Shown: positions 1 to 12,825 of the stretch, piece after piece
How the letters are laid out: each line of letters starts with the position of its first letter
How positions within the stretch are numbered: the first letter of the stretch is position 1
Source of the DNA: Styela clava
Taxonomy: Eukaryota; Chordata; Ascidiacea; Stolidobranchia; Styelidae
Direction of reading: 5' to 3'
DNA: 64,000 bases
NCBI RefSeq assembly: GCF_964204865.1
Contig: NC_135252.1
Span: 15,149,383 to 15,213,382, forward strand
Translations under genes and position numbers: made by a program
Notes under the pieces: generated by a model
Told to the model about the DNA's origin: nothing
The model's database searches: none
What the model saw: only the letters and a program-made list of their open reading frames with translations

Positions 1-339
1 TTCAAGGCTTGAAATGTGGTCGCACACTGATCGTTCGGTCGTAAATACGTCTTCAGAGTGTCATACGCTGGTGGTTTGTATAGCTTCAACCCCTGGTCGT
101 AGAAAGTTAATTTGAGGTTCAGCATGTAGAATAAATGCACCTACGGTGAAAAAATTAACGGGTTAGAAATATTGGTTTTTATTTTATAGCGGTTTGAATG
201 AAATCGTCCTCAGACTGGCTACACCACCCTATGTCAAGTGACATATTCCAATTTAAATTTGCAACTGTTAAAATATTTTTTGGCCTCAAAGTTCAGGAAC
301 AGATTGCTTTATGATCTAACATCCCACATATTTTATCAG
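1..339 (+). other. Upstream of first visible PUS1 exon; probable intron
   Basis: No convincing coding exon is visible. A stretch open from 238 runs into the PUS1 exon, but its upstream part has no family similarity and a good acceptor (tttatcag) ends at 339. I read 1-339 as intron. The N-terminal exon of PUS1 is probably outside the window. Confidence 0.5.
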
Positions 340-3300
340 GTTGCGCTACTTCTTGCTTTTTGTGGAAAAAATTACTATGGTCTTCAGCTCAACCGTGGTG
401 ATACATCTCTACCAACAATAGAAGGTGCATTATTTCAAGCATTAGTTAATGCCAAACTTGTTCCTGAAATATGCATGGAAAAATCACAACAAATGAAATA
501 TTCGTCATCATCTCGCACTGATAAAGTAAGTATTTGTATTTTGTCACATTATTTGACATTTTGATAATATGATATGAGGCTCATTTCCAAATGTACCACT
601 CATAGAAGTTGGTAGTCATGAAACAAAATTAAAAATAATATTCTGAACAAAAAATTACTAAAGAAACTACTTGGTCGGAATTGAATTTGGTTAGAATTAA
701 AGTCCTAATCTTAGTTTAAAAAATTAATATCAAGCATTGCCTCTTACCTCAAAACAAATTCGGTAACTCATTAAGCTAACTATTGCCAATAATTTTCAGC
801 GATTTTCATTGAATAGGGTGTTTCAACATGTGGACTGGTTGTATCTCTCAAGTTACGCATGTGCGACAATGCAAAGGACCTAATAAATCAACATCTTCCA
901 TCTGATATAAGAGTATTAGGTAAAATAGTTACAGAACTTCAAAAGTTAATACTCATATATATATATGTGCCATAAACATATAATAACAGTTTGCTCTATC
1001 ATTTGTTCCAAATAAACAAAACTTGATAATGGGTGCTCCAGAAGTATGTGTACCAATATGGATGAACTAATTTTGTTTGCCTACTTTACATCAAGTTGTG
1101 TAAAGGAACTGGAACCTATATCCACTTGGCTAACTGGATCACCCCAACTTGTAATAGAACTAAAATAGGGAAAATCAGAATAAAATTATGGCCTAACCCT
1201 AACCTGGAACACATACTACGGGAGTACCTAATTATGTACTATGACATCTCAAGGCGGATTACAAATTCTTCCTGCATTCGCCATAAGCTTCTTACAAATG
1301 TAGATTATGTAGTATTGAATGTAAATAACTATTTAAGATGGTAATACTAGCCAATGCAATGTTATTTTGATCTATATTTTTTGTCAAGATTTGAGAAAAG
1401 CTACCAGAAGTTTTCATGCAAAAAGCTATGTTGATCAAAGGACATATTCGTACACAATGCCTACATTCGCTTTTGATACCAATGTTTCAACGGATGATAT
1501 TTCAACATACCGAATCGATGAAGGTACAGTATATATTCAACTAATACATTGTTTTTCATTACATGAGTCATTAGTTTAAATTTAGTATATCCAACATTAT
1601 ATTGTACAAAATATAAGTTTTATATATTTTATGATTTATTTTAGAAAAATTGAAAAGTGTCAGATCATATTTATATCGCTATAAAGGAACACATTCATTT
1701 CATAATTTCACCTCTGGTAAAAGAATGGGAGAATCAAGCGCGAAGAGATACATACTCGATTTTTGGGCAGAAACACCTTTTGTACATGAATCTGTGGAAT
1801 TTATCACACTTAAAGTAAAGGTGTGTTAGTGTTACATACATTGATCATTGTTCATGGTGTATGAGCTAGATTTGCACCCCATTGGTTCAGTAATTGTTAA
1901 AAACAAAATTATAAATTTAATAGTTCGAAGTTTATTCCTTTCTACTATTCCAAATTTCTGTTATGCTAATTAAAATAATTTATCATCTATCTTTTTTTTG
2001 AACGCTCACTTTCAGAAAATTGCAATTTTCGTTCTAGGGTCAAAGCTTCATGATTCATCAAATTAGAAAAATGATCGGTCTTGTTATTGTCCTGGTCAGT
2101 GGCCGTGCCCCTGAACAGCATTATGTACGAGCATTTTCAGAGCCTTTGGAAGATATACCCAAAGCTCCTGGAATTGGTAAGTAATACAGTGATTTATTTA
2201 TTCCCACATGTGTTATATTTAGGTGACTAGGATGTATTTTTAGTGATTAAGTTGAAATAGTTCTGTATATTCTTTTTAGTGATAAAGTTTTACATCTTGG
2301 AATGCATAGCAGACTCGTATATGGCAATTTAAAAAGCGAGCAGAATATGATGCTGAGGAAAGATTTCTGGGTGCTCCTGAAGTATGCGCACCAAGATGTC
2401 GCATAACCTGAACCCTAACCTGGTACACAACCTGAGTTCAGGTTGTGCGCCATCTTGGTGCGCATACTTCAGTTCAGGAATAAGCATTGGACAGCTTTAC
2501 TTCCTACTTGTATCACTACATTCAACATGTTCACAACACTCATGTTTCAGATGATGATGTCAAGTTTTTATTTCTAGCCAAGCTGTTAATTGTGAGAGAC
2601 AGGTTGACTAATCTCTATATTATTTGCAGGTTTACTACTGGAGCAAGTTCATTACGATTCCTATAATAAAAAACATGATAATATGTTGAATTGGAGTTCA
2701 GAAGATGAGCAAAGAGAATTCATGAAAACACATATACTTCCAATTATTTTCAAGTAATTTGTCACAAGTTTTTATAATTTTGTTTTTATGGGCCTATAGT
2801 TCTATTTTGCAAACGTTTAATTAATTTTCAGAGAAGAACTAGAAAATCAGTCGATGTTGAAATGGATTGAAAGTTTGTCAAATCATGACTTCACCGGAGA
2901 AAAAGCAAAAGAACAGTGGAATGAATTTATATCACAGAAGCAGGTAAGATGATGCCAGTTTTCTTCATATGTTATTCACTTGATTAATCTTTAATGAATT
3001 TGATCTGGCCAAATTTCATGAAAATCTGGATCTGAGTGGCTAAACTACAAAAATCACTGCTCATGTTTTTGAGTGAAGCTGTAACATTTGGCATATTTTT
3101 TATATGATACTATCAATACAAGGAAGAAGTAAACGGGCTGAAGCAACACTTTATTTTGACCATCTGCATACAACAATAGTGTGAAGCTACGATCTTGCAA
3201 TAGACTTATTTCACATCAATAGAGAAACAGCAATATTTAACTTCATAACATCCATTTATATTTCGTATTTAGAAGAAAGAGAAGCACCTTAATGGTAATA

Positions 3301-3428
3301 AATCACCAGTCACAGCAGCTGATAATACAATTTTATCGGATGACAAAAACTCATCTAATATTGACAATGGTAGTGATTCACCGCAGCCGGCCAAAAAGCA
3401 AAAATTGGATGAAGAGCATACCACATGA
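340..3428 (+). CDS. PUS1: tRNA pseudouridine synthase 1 (TruA family), 5'-truncated, 8 exons visible
   Basis: PUS1 isomerises uridine to pseudouridine in tRNAs, in nucleus and mitochondria. Exons read from splice sites and frame: 340-525, 817-919, 1389-1523, 1645-1820, 2038-2176, 2630-2753, 2832-2943 and 3273-3428; all phases join, giving 376 residues. The TruA catalytic loop RTDKGVS, containing the catalytic Asp, is split exactly between the first two exons (SSRTDK / GVST). Further family blocks follow in order: RTYSYTMPTFAF, YKGTHSFHNFTSGK, RRYIL-like KRYILDF, KGQSFMIHQIRKMIGL, and the C-terminal PKAPGIGLLLEQVHYDSYN. The last exon is divergent, acidic/Ser-rich, and ends with a basic PAKKQKLD stretch that looks like a nuclear localisation signal. 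The N-terminus (about 40-60 residues compared with animal PUS1) is missing to the left. Family assignment is very secure; exact ends of exons 1 and 8 are inferred. Confidence 0.95.
1031..1229. mobile_element. Palindromic MITE, long form (family A), in PUS1 intron
   Basis: Starts GGTGCTCCAGAAGTATGTG and ends with the inverse, CACATACTACGGGAGTACC. The interior carries GCCTAACCCTAACCTGG. It resembles the copies at 32596-32790 and 38776-39010. It lies between PUS1 exons 2 and 3. Confidence 0.75.
2369..2478. mobile_element. Palindromic MITE, short form (family A), in PUS1 intron
   Basis: About 110 bp. The left arm reads GGTGCTCCTGAAGTATGCGC and the right arm is its near inverse complement (GCGCATACTTCAG). 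The arms flank an inverted AACCTGAACCCTAACC / CCTGAGTTCAGG core. Nearly identical to the copy at 23532-23638. Confidence 0.8.
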
Positions 3429-3463
3429 GCCTGGTACTGAACAGAAATTTTTTCGTGAATCAA

Positions 3464-6400
3464 TCATTTTATCTTATCAAATTCTTCTGTTGACCACCTC
3501 CATTCATCAACAGATAACTGGTGTCTGTTAATATCCCATCCTTTTTGTTGCAATTCCTTACTGAATTCTGTCCAGTTTATTGCATTCTCTGGCTTCATAT
3601 GGTTTGAGATTTTTCCAATATGTGCTTCAAAATATGCTTTTATAACATCTTCTGGTATTGCTATGTCTCTAAATGCCACGCAATAAATCCCTAAAAAATG
3701 GCGGCACAGTTTGTTGGGAAATGTGATGGAGCTTCTAGTATCAGGACATCTCAAATATGACATCCTTGGGATTAGTGGTAGCAAACCAATTTACTCAATG
3801 CTTACTCATTTAAACTGATACTCACCTTGTTTCGAACTGGATATGAATTTTGTATTGGGATTGGTCTTCAATGTATGTATAAATTGTTCGCTGCCAATAT
3901 CAATCTCCCTCAACATGCAGCCTGCCCTAATATTTGGGTCTGGAAATCCTAGAAAATATCAGAGGTAATACCTGAAGTATATAAAAGAGGTGAAATTGCT
4001 ACATAGAAAAAATTATGGGCTGTCATAAAATGAGATTTTTTTTCGCATGGTTGAAAAGTCACATTGGATGAAGGCTGCTCTATATGTGGGGTTGAAAGCA
4101 TTTTTTAGTAGGAAGGATCGAGTAGTTCTGAAAAGGCAGACTGATTTGTTATTATTACTCATTTGGTGAGTAAGCAATTACTGACAGGGGAAGGATAGAA
4201 ATAAATATCCAGATGTCACATAAAAAGCGCTATTCACAGGCAAGTCAAGACCCTGTTCTAGATTTAATGCTGCTAACCTAAAACGACTGGTTCTTTCAAG
4301 TTTGCTGCAACTGGATCTAGAATTTCACCATATCCAGGACTTAAAAAGCAGTGATCAATAACTATCTTCAGTCGTGAATAGTTGAATGTATTCATGATAA
4401 CACATGATACGGCTTTGTAATTTGAGTAGATATGGAAGAATGTGAATATTGCAAATAGGATCCAGGTGAGTTGAATATTTCCAGAAACAATAGGCGTCAG
4501 GAACAGATTTATGATGAGTGCTGCAAGGTTTACCATGGTTTCCTGAAAATCAAAAGGTTACTAATGCCATCGATATTTGAAATCCACCCCCGACTGTGAA
4601 ATATTTGGATGAAAAAAGTTAGTTGTATGTAAGCCTCCTTCAATAAATAGTTGAGAACACTCGGTATACTTGATGCTTTTAGGAATTATTATAATCACCA
4701 CTGAAGGCTTGAAAATACAGCTCTGAAGCTCCCCTCTGATCCATATTCAACATGTTTTGATGTGTCAAGTCAAAATGGGTGCAAGCCATTTTTAATGCTT
4801 AAAACTTCATTACTTCCATATTTTTTAAAACCTTAAGCATGATATTCATTTAAACATTTTCATACTTGTGAGCCATCTTTTGCAGAAACATCTGCCATAT
4901 TATTTCGCCTAGCTTGGTGAACTGTAAGAGCTGCTCTTGTACAACCACCCGCGACACCGACCAGAGAAAAGGCAAGACCTAAACATTAATTGACAAATTA
5001 TTAAATTTTGAAATCCATGTCTTTAAGGTTATAGTCACTGGCACTTGTAGGTATTTGAATGAGAATTATGGTGGGATGAGACAGAACTATCATAATTAGA
5101 AATTAAATAGTAAGTCCAATTCGATTTACAATAGATTTGTTTAAGCTTTTTCATCTCACCTGCTACACATGTTATCGGTGTGAAGAATGATTTGGGAAAC
5201 AATGGTGCAACAAGTGTTACACATATTGCACAATCATTCAAAACATCTGCAAAGAGTCTCCATCTTTTTGCATCACGATCCAGATTTGCCCTGAATTTGC
5301 AAAATAAAATTTAGGCTTGCTTGAATTGATAGATGAGAATTCACAATCAACTGTTTTCCTTACCCTTGGTAATATGCAAATGCAATTCTTCCCACCATTC
5401 CTGTACCATCTAAAAAGATGAATAGTTAGTTGATTTGGTGCACCCTTGCAGACATATCAATTTGAACTCAGAAGTTTTAATATGATATTTGGTGATTGTG
5501 ATGGCCTAGTAGTTAAAGCAATAGACTTAATTATGTTGATATTTCACATCTCAGGTTCAAATCCCATTTGATAGGCGATGCAGAAATCAATCCTTCCCAA
5601 AATAGTATACCCTCACATATTGTTAGATATTAGTGGCTTCTAGTACAAAGCTTAGTCTGGAGCAAAAGGCGCTACAAGCATTGACCAAAAGTTATCGGGT
5701 GTGAACATAACAAACAATATACTAGAAATTCATTAAAGTACTGAATTTGTCCAAATCAGGTTTAGTTCATAACCTTTAAGAAGCCATGTCACAGTTGCAC
5801 TTGCAACATTGGCCGTTTCGTCACCCACACCAGATCCTTTCAGTACTGCCTGAGTTGCAAGAGCTCCAGTGATGCTGCTACAAAATGCTTGGATTGTATC
5901 CCATATCTAAAAATAAGTTATAATGCAATAGGCCGATGCCACGAGCTGTTTTCAATCCTAGTGCTACCACATGTCTTGGTTCAAAAACTGGTTAGAGCTT
6001 GGCTTTACAGTCTTAGCACTAAAAAATTGATCAGACAAAAAAGATGAACAGTTAAATTGACGAATTTTTGAAAACACTGAAAAAGACATATATCAGATTG
6101 AAAAGAGAATTTTTGTATCTCAATCGTGTTTGACATTCTTTTAGTAGTTCTATGATTATGCTTATGCCCAAAGCAACATATTTATAAAGATCTTTGTCAT
6201 TTTTCACTCTTTTATTGAAATCGAATGTTTTCTAATGTCAGATTTAATATTCTGACACAGCAACTGAGTTAGTTCTTACCTGATACTCAAGATAGTCATC
6301 GCTGACACTGTCAGGGTATCCTTGTGGCAAGAAAATGCTCTAAAAAAACAAATTGAATTTAAAGTTGCATCCAATACGACCAAACATACACTAATCAGTA

Positions 6401-6804
6401 TGATAAAACCGTCAAATTATATGATAATTTTTCAATTTCAGGCATATGTATGTATATAAAAGTGGAATGACCAAGACCAATTTGACAATGTAATACACAT
6501 TTTTTTTTAAATTTTAGAAATTCCATTATATTAAAATGGTGTCTTCAGTAAGTGGTAAGATCCCTTTTTTTGATTTGGATGCAATTTCTAAATTTTCATA
6601 CAAAATTAACAGTGAAATCCTCTTTTTTGATACCCAATATTCTACAATTAAGCAAGCATCCACCTTTAAGACTTGAGTTACTGATTTAGAAACTATTGCT
6701 CCACCGCTGGGTTTCATTTTTCGAGACAGACCGTCATGAGTGTAAATTGTGTGTTGCTGCTGCTTGTTTGATCCAAAACGTTCCACACAAAGTATTTTAT
6801 CCAT
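3464..6804 (-). CDS. RUSF1: RUS family member 1 (C16orf58 / ROOT UVB SENSITIVE family), complete, 9 exons
   Basis: Exons on the minus strand: 6804-6664, 6339-6280, 5906-5774, 5409-5364, 5290-5160, 4978-4866, 4542-4278, 3948-3826 and 3690-3464. All splice phases agree and give 412 residues, somewhat shorter than human RUSF1. Family blocks appear in order: FLPQGYPDSVSDDYLEYQ, WDTIQAFCSSITGALATQA, DGTGMVGRIAFAYYQG, AKRWRLFADVLND, VAGGCTRAALTVHQARRNN, MADVSAKDGSQETMVNLAA, then a hydrophobic run and a HIYSNYKAV block, EILDPVAANLKEP, and the C-terminal QLSVDEWRW. RUSF1 is an integral membrane protein of poorly known role; plant homologues are needed for UVB and vitamin B6-related responses. The start ATG at 6804 heads a 47-codon first exon. 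The last acceptor (3691-3692) was chosen because it is the only one in the required phase. A SINE sits in the intron between exons 3 and 4. Confidence 0.95.
5495..5700 (+). mobile_element. tRNA-derived SINE, family 2, in RUSF1 intron
   Basis: A box-like TGGCCTAGTAGTTAAAGCA is followed by a perfect-looking B box GGTTCAAATCC near 5555. A tail follows (GATATTAGTGGCTTCTAGTA, then AAGCTTAGTCTGGAGC) that recurs at about 8730-8785 and 47125-47175. Confidence 0.65.
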
Positions 6805-7430
6805 CTTTTGAAGGCAAAATCTACCGTACTGAGCTAGCTATACCAGGTTGATGTACAGATGACACAAGCAAATGATCTGAAATCGAAAATGTGCGTTACC
6901 TCAAGCTAGTGAAGCTGCTGCATTCCGGACTTTCACAGTAAGGTAGGGACTTCCCCTGCTTCGTTGTTTGTTCCGCGCCGACAGCTAACCAGTGGGGCGA
7001 GGAATATTTAACCGGTCAATTGGTTTTATATGGTTGACGGCTCATTGGTTGACGGTTACGATTTATATTAACTGTTGACTGACATATTAGGTATAAATCA
7101 CCATTATACTATACAATTTCTTCAAAAATGATTAGTTTATTGCAAATTTATCTCCCGTGGCGTTTAATTCAAAAGAATATCACTGACTGCATTGGTATAC
7201 ACCGAAAAATGTGAAAAAATAATTGAATATAAAGTCAATTTTCTTTTCAATGCGTCGTGATTTGTATTAATGAAAATGATCGTTAGTGAGAAACGCTTTG
7301 AATTAATATTATTTCTGGTCGTGTTCAAACTACTCTCTGATAGTACACTCGGATCACATCGTACGGAACTGATAGAGCTAGAACTTTCACTAGAAGCTCC
7401 TGGTCGCAGTTGATACTGTTTTGGACACAT
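6805..7430 (-). promoter_or_regulatory. RUSF1 5' flank; no gene seen
   Basis: This is the upstream side of the RUSF1 ATG. There is a short locally GC-richer patch at about 6950-7000 (GTTCCGCGCCGACAGC), which is a plausible promoter. No TATA box or conserved element is evident. ORFs here have no recognisable protein character. Confidence 0.35.
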
Positions 7431-8240
7431 TAGTGGACCTATCGATCGTTTTGTTTTTTTTAGACACGTAGTGGACATGGCGATCGTTTTGTTGTTACCG
7501 GTATGTTGTTCTTAGTCTTGTTCTTGTTGTTCTTTGACACGTTTTAAGGAAATCGCTTTACTCTTTGATTACTGGACCGACTGCTTTGAAATTTTCAGTG
7601 GTCAAAGATTAAATTCTTCTCCAGAAGGCTATTACTTTTATTATTTGCTATGACGTCATCAAAATTATGTGGCACTACGTGTCCATATATTTGGGCATAG
7701 CTCTCTTGTTGTTGTTCCTATGCTTGTTCTTTGACATAGTTATTAAAAAATCGCTTTTCTCTTTGATTACTGGACCAATTGCTTTGAAATTCTCAGTGGT
7801 TGAAGTTGGAATTTTTTTACGGAATGCTATTACTTTTATTTATTTCTAAATTCGTATGAAATCTGATATTTTGTTCAAAATTTCGCTGTTTTATTTTATC
7901 CATAGAAACACTGGCTGTCCGGTTTGATTCTGTAAATTCCTGCTACGCAAAACTCGGATTTTTTTTAGGGTACCGGTAGCGTCAAAGGTAAGGACTGCTT
8001 CGCGCTCCAAGATTCGCTCTAGATAACGTGTCCATATATTTGAGCATTGCTCTCTTGTTGTTGTTGTATTTATCTGTTTTTTTCATCATTATAAAATCGC
8101 TTTTTTCTCCAAATACTGGACCGATTGCTTTGAAATTTTCAGTGGTTGAAGATTGATTTTTTTGCCAGAAGACAATTCACAATTCTGTTAGTTTTCGCGA
8201 CGCACAGCGTAGTGAGCGCACTAGTGCGCCGCGGCACACC
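7430..8240 (+). repeat. Dispersed repeat R1, about three partial units
   Basis: Three diverged units share GTCCATATATTTGAGCAT-GCTCTCTTGTTG (7680-7712 and 8030-8062) and TTACTGGACCGATTGCTTTG-AAATTTTCAGTGGTT (7578, 7767 and 8105). The same unit recurs at 29855-30245. No terminal repeats were recognised. It may be part of a larger transposon or a 5' UTR-like tandem. Confidence 0.7.
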
Positions 8241-8599
8241 CTACGCTACGGGAACCGTTGGTGTAGCGAAGAAATCGATAGAACAAAAAATACACATTTG
8301 TCAATTTTATTATAGCACGGATTTGAATCCTGTAACATCCTTGGAGACAAACTTGACTCCGTTTTATAGGTAGAAAAGTTATAAATCCTTTCTCGAAACG
8401 AGACAAAACTAACTCATATCCATCAATCTCCGTGTTAACTTGCTCTGCACACTTTATAATTAATAGTTAACTTGTATAATAAGCCAACAATTTTATTTTA
8501 TTCAATTTCGTTCTGAAAACCAGCGGAACAAAGTTGAGAAATAAATTGTTTACTTCTATGGTCGCACTTATTCTAGATTGGTCACATCATTCGCACGTG

Positions 8600-8790
8600 T
8601 AGCAAGCACTCTTATCACTACAACAACACTGTCACTGCGAAGTGTGTAGGATATGCAATCCATCATCCAAGAGACTGTAAAGCTTTTCTGTCGGAAAAGG
8701 GCATTGAGGCTCTTGACTTGGATACCATTAGATATCAGTGGCTGCCTGTACATAGCCTTGTTCGGAGCGAAATTCGCGAGTAAGCATTAT
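8600..8790 (+). mobile_element. SINE family 2, 3' portion
   Basis: Shares the tail ATTAGATATCAGTGGCTGCC followed by TAGCCTTGTTCGGAGCGAAA with the copies at 5495-5700 and 46975-47175. The tRNA-like head is not recognisable. The following 300 bp up to 9088 contain nothing I can assign. Confidence 0.5.
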
Positions 8791-9096
8791 ATATAAAAAT
8801 GGCCCCAATCTGTTCGTATGTAGGTTACTTTGCGGGTAGATATGTATGGTGCAATTTTTCAGGAGTGAAAAAGTATGCTGTTACAAAAGTAGGCTACGTG
8901 GGTGCAATGAATTGGTGGGTGTAAAGATAATGGAACCAGTGACAACTCACCCTATCAGGGGTTAGGATGACCTTATATTATCCTGTCGTGTCTATATCAT
9001 GTTGTTTTGTTCAAAACATGACGTTTAAAATTCGATATTTTCGTAGTAATTTAATGTATCTTCTAATATATAAATTGTACATAGGGCAAGGTTATG

Positions 9097-10371
9097 TAGG
9101 GTGACCATACGCCCTCCTTTTGGAGGATTTGTCCTCTTTTTTCGTTAAAAATTTCATGTCCTCCGAGGACGCTCTAAAAGGTCAAAATGTCCTCCTTTTT
9201 CCAAGGGATTAAATATTTAAAATTTATTCACGACATATTCAACATTTTTTGATGGGTTAAAAAAATTTAGTAAGTAAAAGTAAGTAAGCAATGCATTGAT
9301 ATGTCAATAAAACCTTAATAAACCTCGAATACAAAATAGGTTGGAAATACCTTAGTTAGCTTAAGTTGTTATGACAAACCAGTTATTTCGTGCTCAACAC
9401 CTCATTTCTAATCTACTAAAAAATTATAGCTCAGTTTTACGAAAGGTTGAATGTAGGAAATAAGTGTATATAAATTGATATAGGTTCAAGACGTTATTAG
9501 TTTCACTAAGTAATACATTTGTGGCAACAAATATTTCATTAGAGCGTTGCTAAATTATCATCCGTACTGGACGGCCTCAAAATAACGCTAGGTCATAAGG
9601 TAGACTATGTCAATTCCTGCAAAAGTCTATAAAAAAGTCTTTTCAATCCACATTCCAATGCAGTTTGAAAAATGACTGAGCTAACAACATTCTTGAGATG
9701 TCGTATCATCTTCCCGATCTTAAAAGTGCAATTTTTATACAACAAAAGATTATTGCTACCAGCATCATTGTGACACAACAATGACTATTTCCACGCTGCA
9801 TATTGATATCTACAATTATCATATTCTACAACCATTCACAAAACTAGCTTCTCTATTGTGAAGTTCTAATTGCGCTCCTAATCCAGTAATTTCAACCGTT
9901 GAATGGGGCTCAACTGGAGCTAGCACAATGGCGTTTGAGGTTTGGCAGACACGCAAAAGTTTAGAAGCATATCTCTAGGTTAAATGCATACTTGTTTATC
10001 ACGTAAAAATCGTGTTGTTCTGCGATTATCTTCAGGTCATTTCCCCTTTTTTTTTCTAGCGATTTGGTGAATTTCGATTTTAGCTGTAAATTATGTCAGT
10101 AGACCCAGTGCATTATACGGCCGTGGCCAGGGGCCATGGGCCGTAGAGGAGTCACACCCCTGTAGTACTTGCGGCTACAGTTTCTCGTTGACAAAGCGAG
10201 AATGCATTATTGCATTGTCGTTACTTCGTCCATTGTTATTTCTATTTTTAATCCTAAATTATCTAGATATATAATAATATAGATATATAATGTTTATCTC
10301 AGGCACATGTGAAATTTTGTTCTACCAAACGAGGTGTCCTCCTTTTCGGGTTTGGAAATATGGTCACCCTA
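9097..10371. mobile_element. Non-autonomous hAT-type DNA transposon with TIRs and 8-bp TSD
   Basis: The element begins TAGGGTGACCATA and ends TATGGTCACCCTA, an exact inverted terminal repeat. It is bracketed by a perfect 8-bp direct repeat AGGTTATG at 9089-9096 and 10372-10379. Subterminal GTCCTCCTTTT units occur near both ends. TIR-flanked 8-bp duplications are the hallmark of hAT superfamily insertion. No intact transposase is present. On the minus strand near 9900 a stop-interrupted reading resembles the end of an hAT dimerisation domain; this is weak. Confidence 0.88.
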
Positions 10372-10379
10372 AGGTTATG

Positions 10380-11850
10380 TCCAGGTCTAATAGACTTTTC
10401 TATGACGCTCACGCTGGTAATATTCAGCCGGCGCTGTTCGTGGCCGTTGTTCAGATTTTCATTATTGTAGTACATGTTGCGCGCATCTCGTACACTTTAC
10501 CATTGGAATATGGATGGTTTTAATTGGTAGAAAGACGAAGTTTTGGAAGAGTTTAATATGAACCATGTCCGATTATAATGAAAATCGCTGCCCAAGGCCA
10601 TCATCACACGAATTAGCCTGAAATAATTTTTTGCTGAAGGTGATTTCTAATCACATTGCCCTAGGCGCAGTAATTGATAGTCGCTCAATTTGCTTGTTGA
10701 TCGAAGCAACAACTAACACGCCGATCGAAGCTGTATTGTAATGATATAATATTATAATGTAATATGATGTTTTTAGTCGCTGTATATTTATTTTTCGTGT
10801 TTTTTCAATATGAGTGCCTTTTTTCTATCGTAAAATAATTGAAACCAAAGAGCGGATGATACGCTGGCACGAAATAAAAATACATTCAGAATACCAATGC
10901 TATAGTATAGAATAATAGCAAAATATATATAAGTAAGAGATTATTTCAATCAGTCGCCAGTTATTCTGTTTAATATACCTCAAATTAAATTGGTAAGCGT
11001 GAAATCAGTAAGCAGTAATATTCCTATTCCATACAGCCTACGTGTGACTGCAGATAAACGATTACAACCTATTCGAGAGGTTGGGACAAAACATTTGTCA
11101 GTTAAGCCATCTTATCCAATTCAGTGTAATATGTCATTTAGTTATGGCCCTTTGTTACCAAATTGTGATAGTTAAATTGTTTCAGGGTAAAACAGTAGGA
11201 GGCCCATAGTCAACGTTTTAGTAGATTGGTCATTTATAATCGTGGAGTAAATGAGTGCGTAACACCAACCTCGTATGCCCATTAACATAAAAAATACTTT
11301 GCCATATATTTCGAAGAATATGCCAATATCATAAAAAGAATAAAACAATAGAGTTTAATTCGTGACTGAAAAGGGTTCAAGTTACTGTATATGTATTAAT
11401 GTGTATGTTATCTCAAACTCATAACGCGTGCTATATTTCCCTAAAACCAATCATATTCTCATTGAACGAACTACTTCCGATACGATCGTAGTCGCAAACA
11501 AAACAGGGGCGTAGGGTGGAATATCAGCACCAAAATGACTTTGATCAGCACTAGATGGCTACGGACACGTCTTCTTCACTTTATGTCACGTGACTTGTAA
11601 TTCTATTTTTATTGGCATTGTTTACAATTACATCACGCATTTCTCTTAGTTTAGCTGTCTGGCGATTTTTTCTTCATATTTCAGACTTTTAATTTGTTTT
11701 GCAAGCTTTGTGTATCATATGCGCATACTTATTCTTTACTACTCTTATGATAAAGAGTTGCATTTGATTGATTGATGAAAATATTCGGAAGCAGTCATGA
11801 GAGAGTTCAAGGGCGTTCTAAAGTTAGTCGGACAGCCCGAGAATCATAAA
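10380..11850. other. Intergenic, no feature recognised
   Basis: AT-rich sequence between the hAT element and the SINE. Short ORFs (for example 10290-10523 and 10990-11175) are open by chance and have no codon or family signal. I see no RNA gene. Confidence 0.5.
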
Positions 11851-11857
11851 TATAGCC

Positions 11858-11935
11858 GGGGTCTGGTACGGTACCGGTACTGAACTATACCAGACCCAGA
11901 TTAAGTACGGTACCTATTGATCTCTCACTACCATT
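11858..11935. repeat. GGTACC/ACCGGTAC palindromic microrepeat
   Basis: Repeated short palindromes (GGTACGGTACCGGTAC and TACGGTACCTA) within 80 bp, with inverted GGTCTGGTA / TATACCAGACC flanks. Same motif type as 30965-31375. Confidence 0.6.
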
Positions 11936-11951
11936 GGTAGTTGCATATTTG

Positions 11952-12315
11952 AGTTTGGCATTGGCTAGAAATACGCTCGCCCCCGCACCTCTAATTAGGT
12001 ACAGAATTACCCAACGTGGGTTCGCAGGTTTGAATCCCATGCGGGATGGTTATGTGCGAGAGGATTGCTAGACTCCGCACCGCCCTAGGGTGGTTCATGT
12101 AACCGCTGGTCGGTTACGGCTTCCTACACCATCAAGTCAATGCTTCCGAAAACAAGTAACTACTGAACTAACTAATCCCATACCAGCATACCTGACATGG
12201 AATGGCAACCGGACGAGCGACCGTGGTTCGCCATATGGTTAAGCCGTCTTATCGACGTTCCTCTCCTTCGGGATAAATATGTGAACCTCATCCTTATCCT
12301 TATTAGAAACTGAAA
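11952..12315 (+). mobile_element. tRNA-derived SINE, family 1
   Basis: A degraded tRNA-like head (GGCTAGAAATACGCTCGCC) leads to a B-box region (CGCAGGTTTGAATCCC). The body reads AACCGCTGGTCGGTTACGGC, then GAATGGCAACCGGACGAG, CGTGGTTCGCCATATGG and GGGATAAATATGTGAA. It matches the fuller copy at 35435-35790 along its whole length. Confidence 0.85.
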
Positions 12316-12825
12316 GGATAACAGAATTCTTCGACTTTCTTTTTTTATCATTTCATTAAACCAGTCTGCCAGTAGACTGTAATGTCTGAATGTGTACGGC
12401 AGCTGTTCCAAAGTGAACTTGACGGCAAGTGTGCCTCGAAAATTCAAACATCGGTCAAACTGATAGAATATAGATTTCACTCAGTCACAATATACCGTAT
12501 AGCTGAAAAATCTGAGGGAACAATGACTATGACATCATTCATATTTTTGTTGTTTGAGTATTTATTTAGTTAGACATTGGAAAACTGTAGAATCTGCGTC
12601 GTACTTGCATATATTTCAAAAACTTGTATATCAATTTAGAACAACAACTGTCTGTTATGAATATTTTAGTGATGCTGATTATTCTAAATCAAAAACTAGA
12701 TAATATTTTGCCATCATCTCAGATTGAAAACCATGTAAAAATATTTTAAACTCTTATTTTTGATTCAGATCTAGAACTTCAATCAAACAAATTTGTTATT
12801 ACAAGATCATTTATTTGAAATAACA

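Noticed and set aside
7164-7478. 104-codon minus ORF
   Set aside because: Overlaps the start of dispersed repeat R1; Ser-rich chance reading with no family or splice support.
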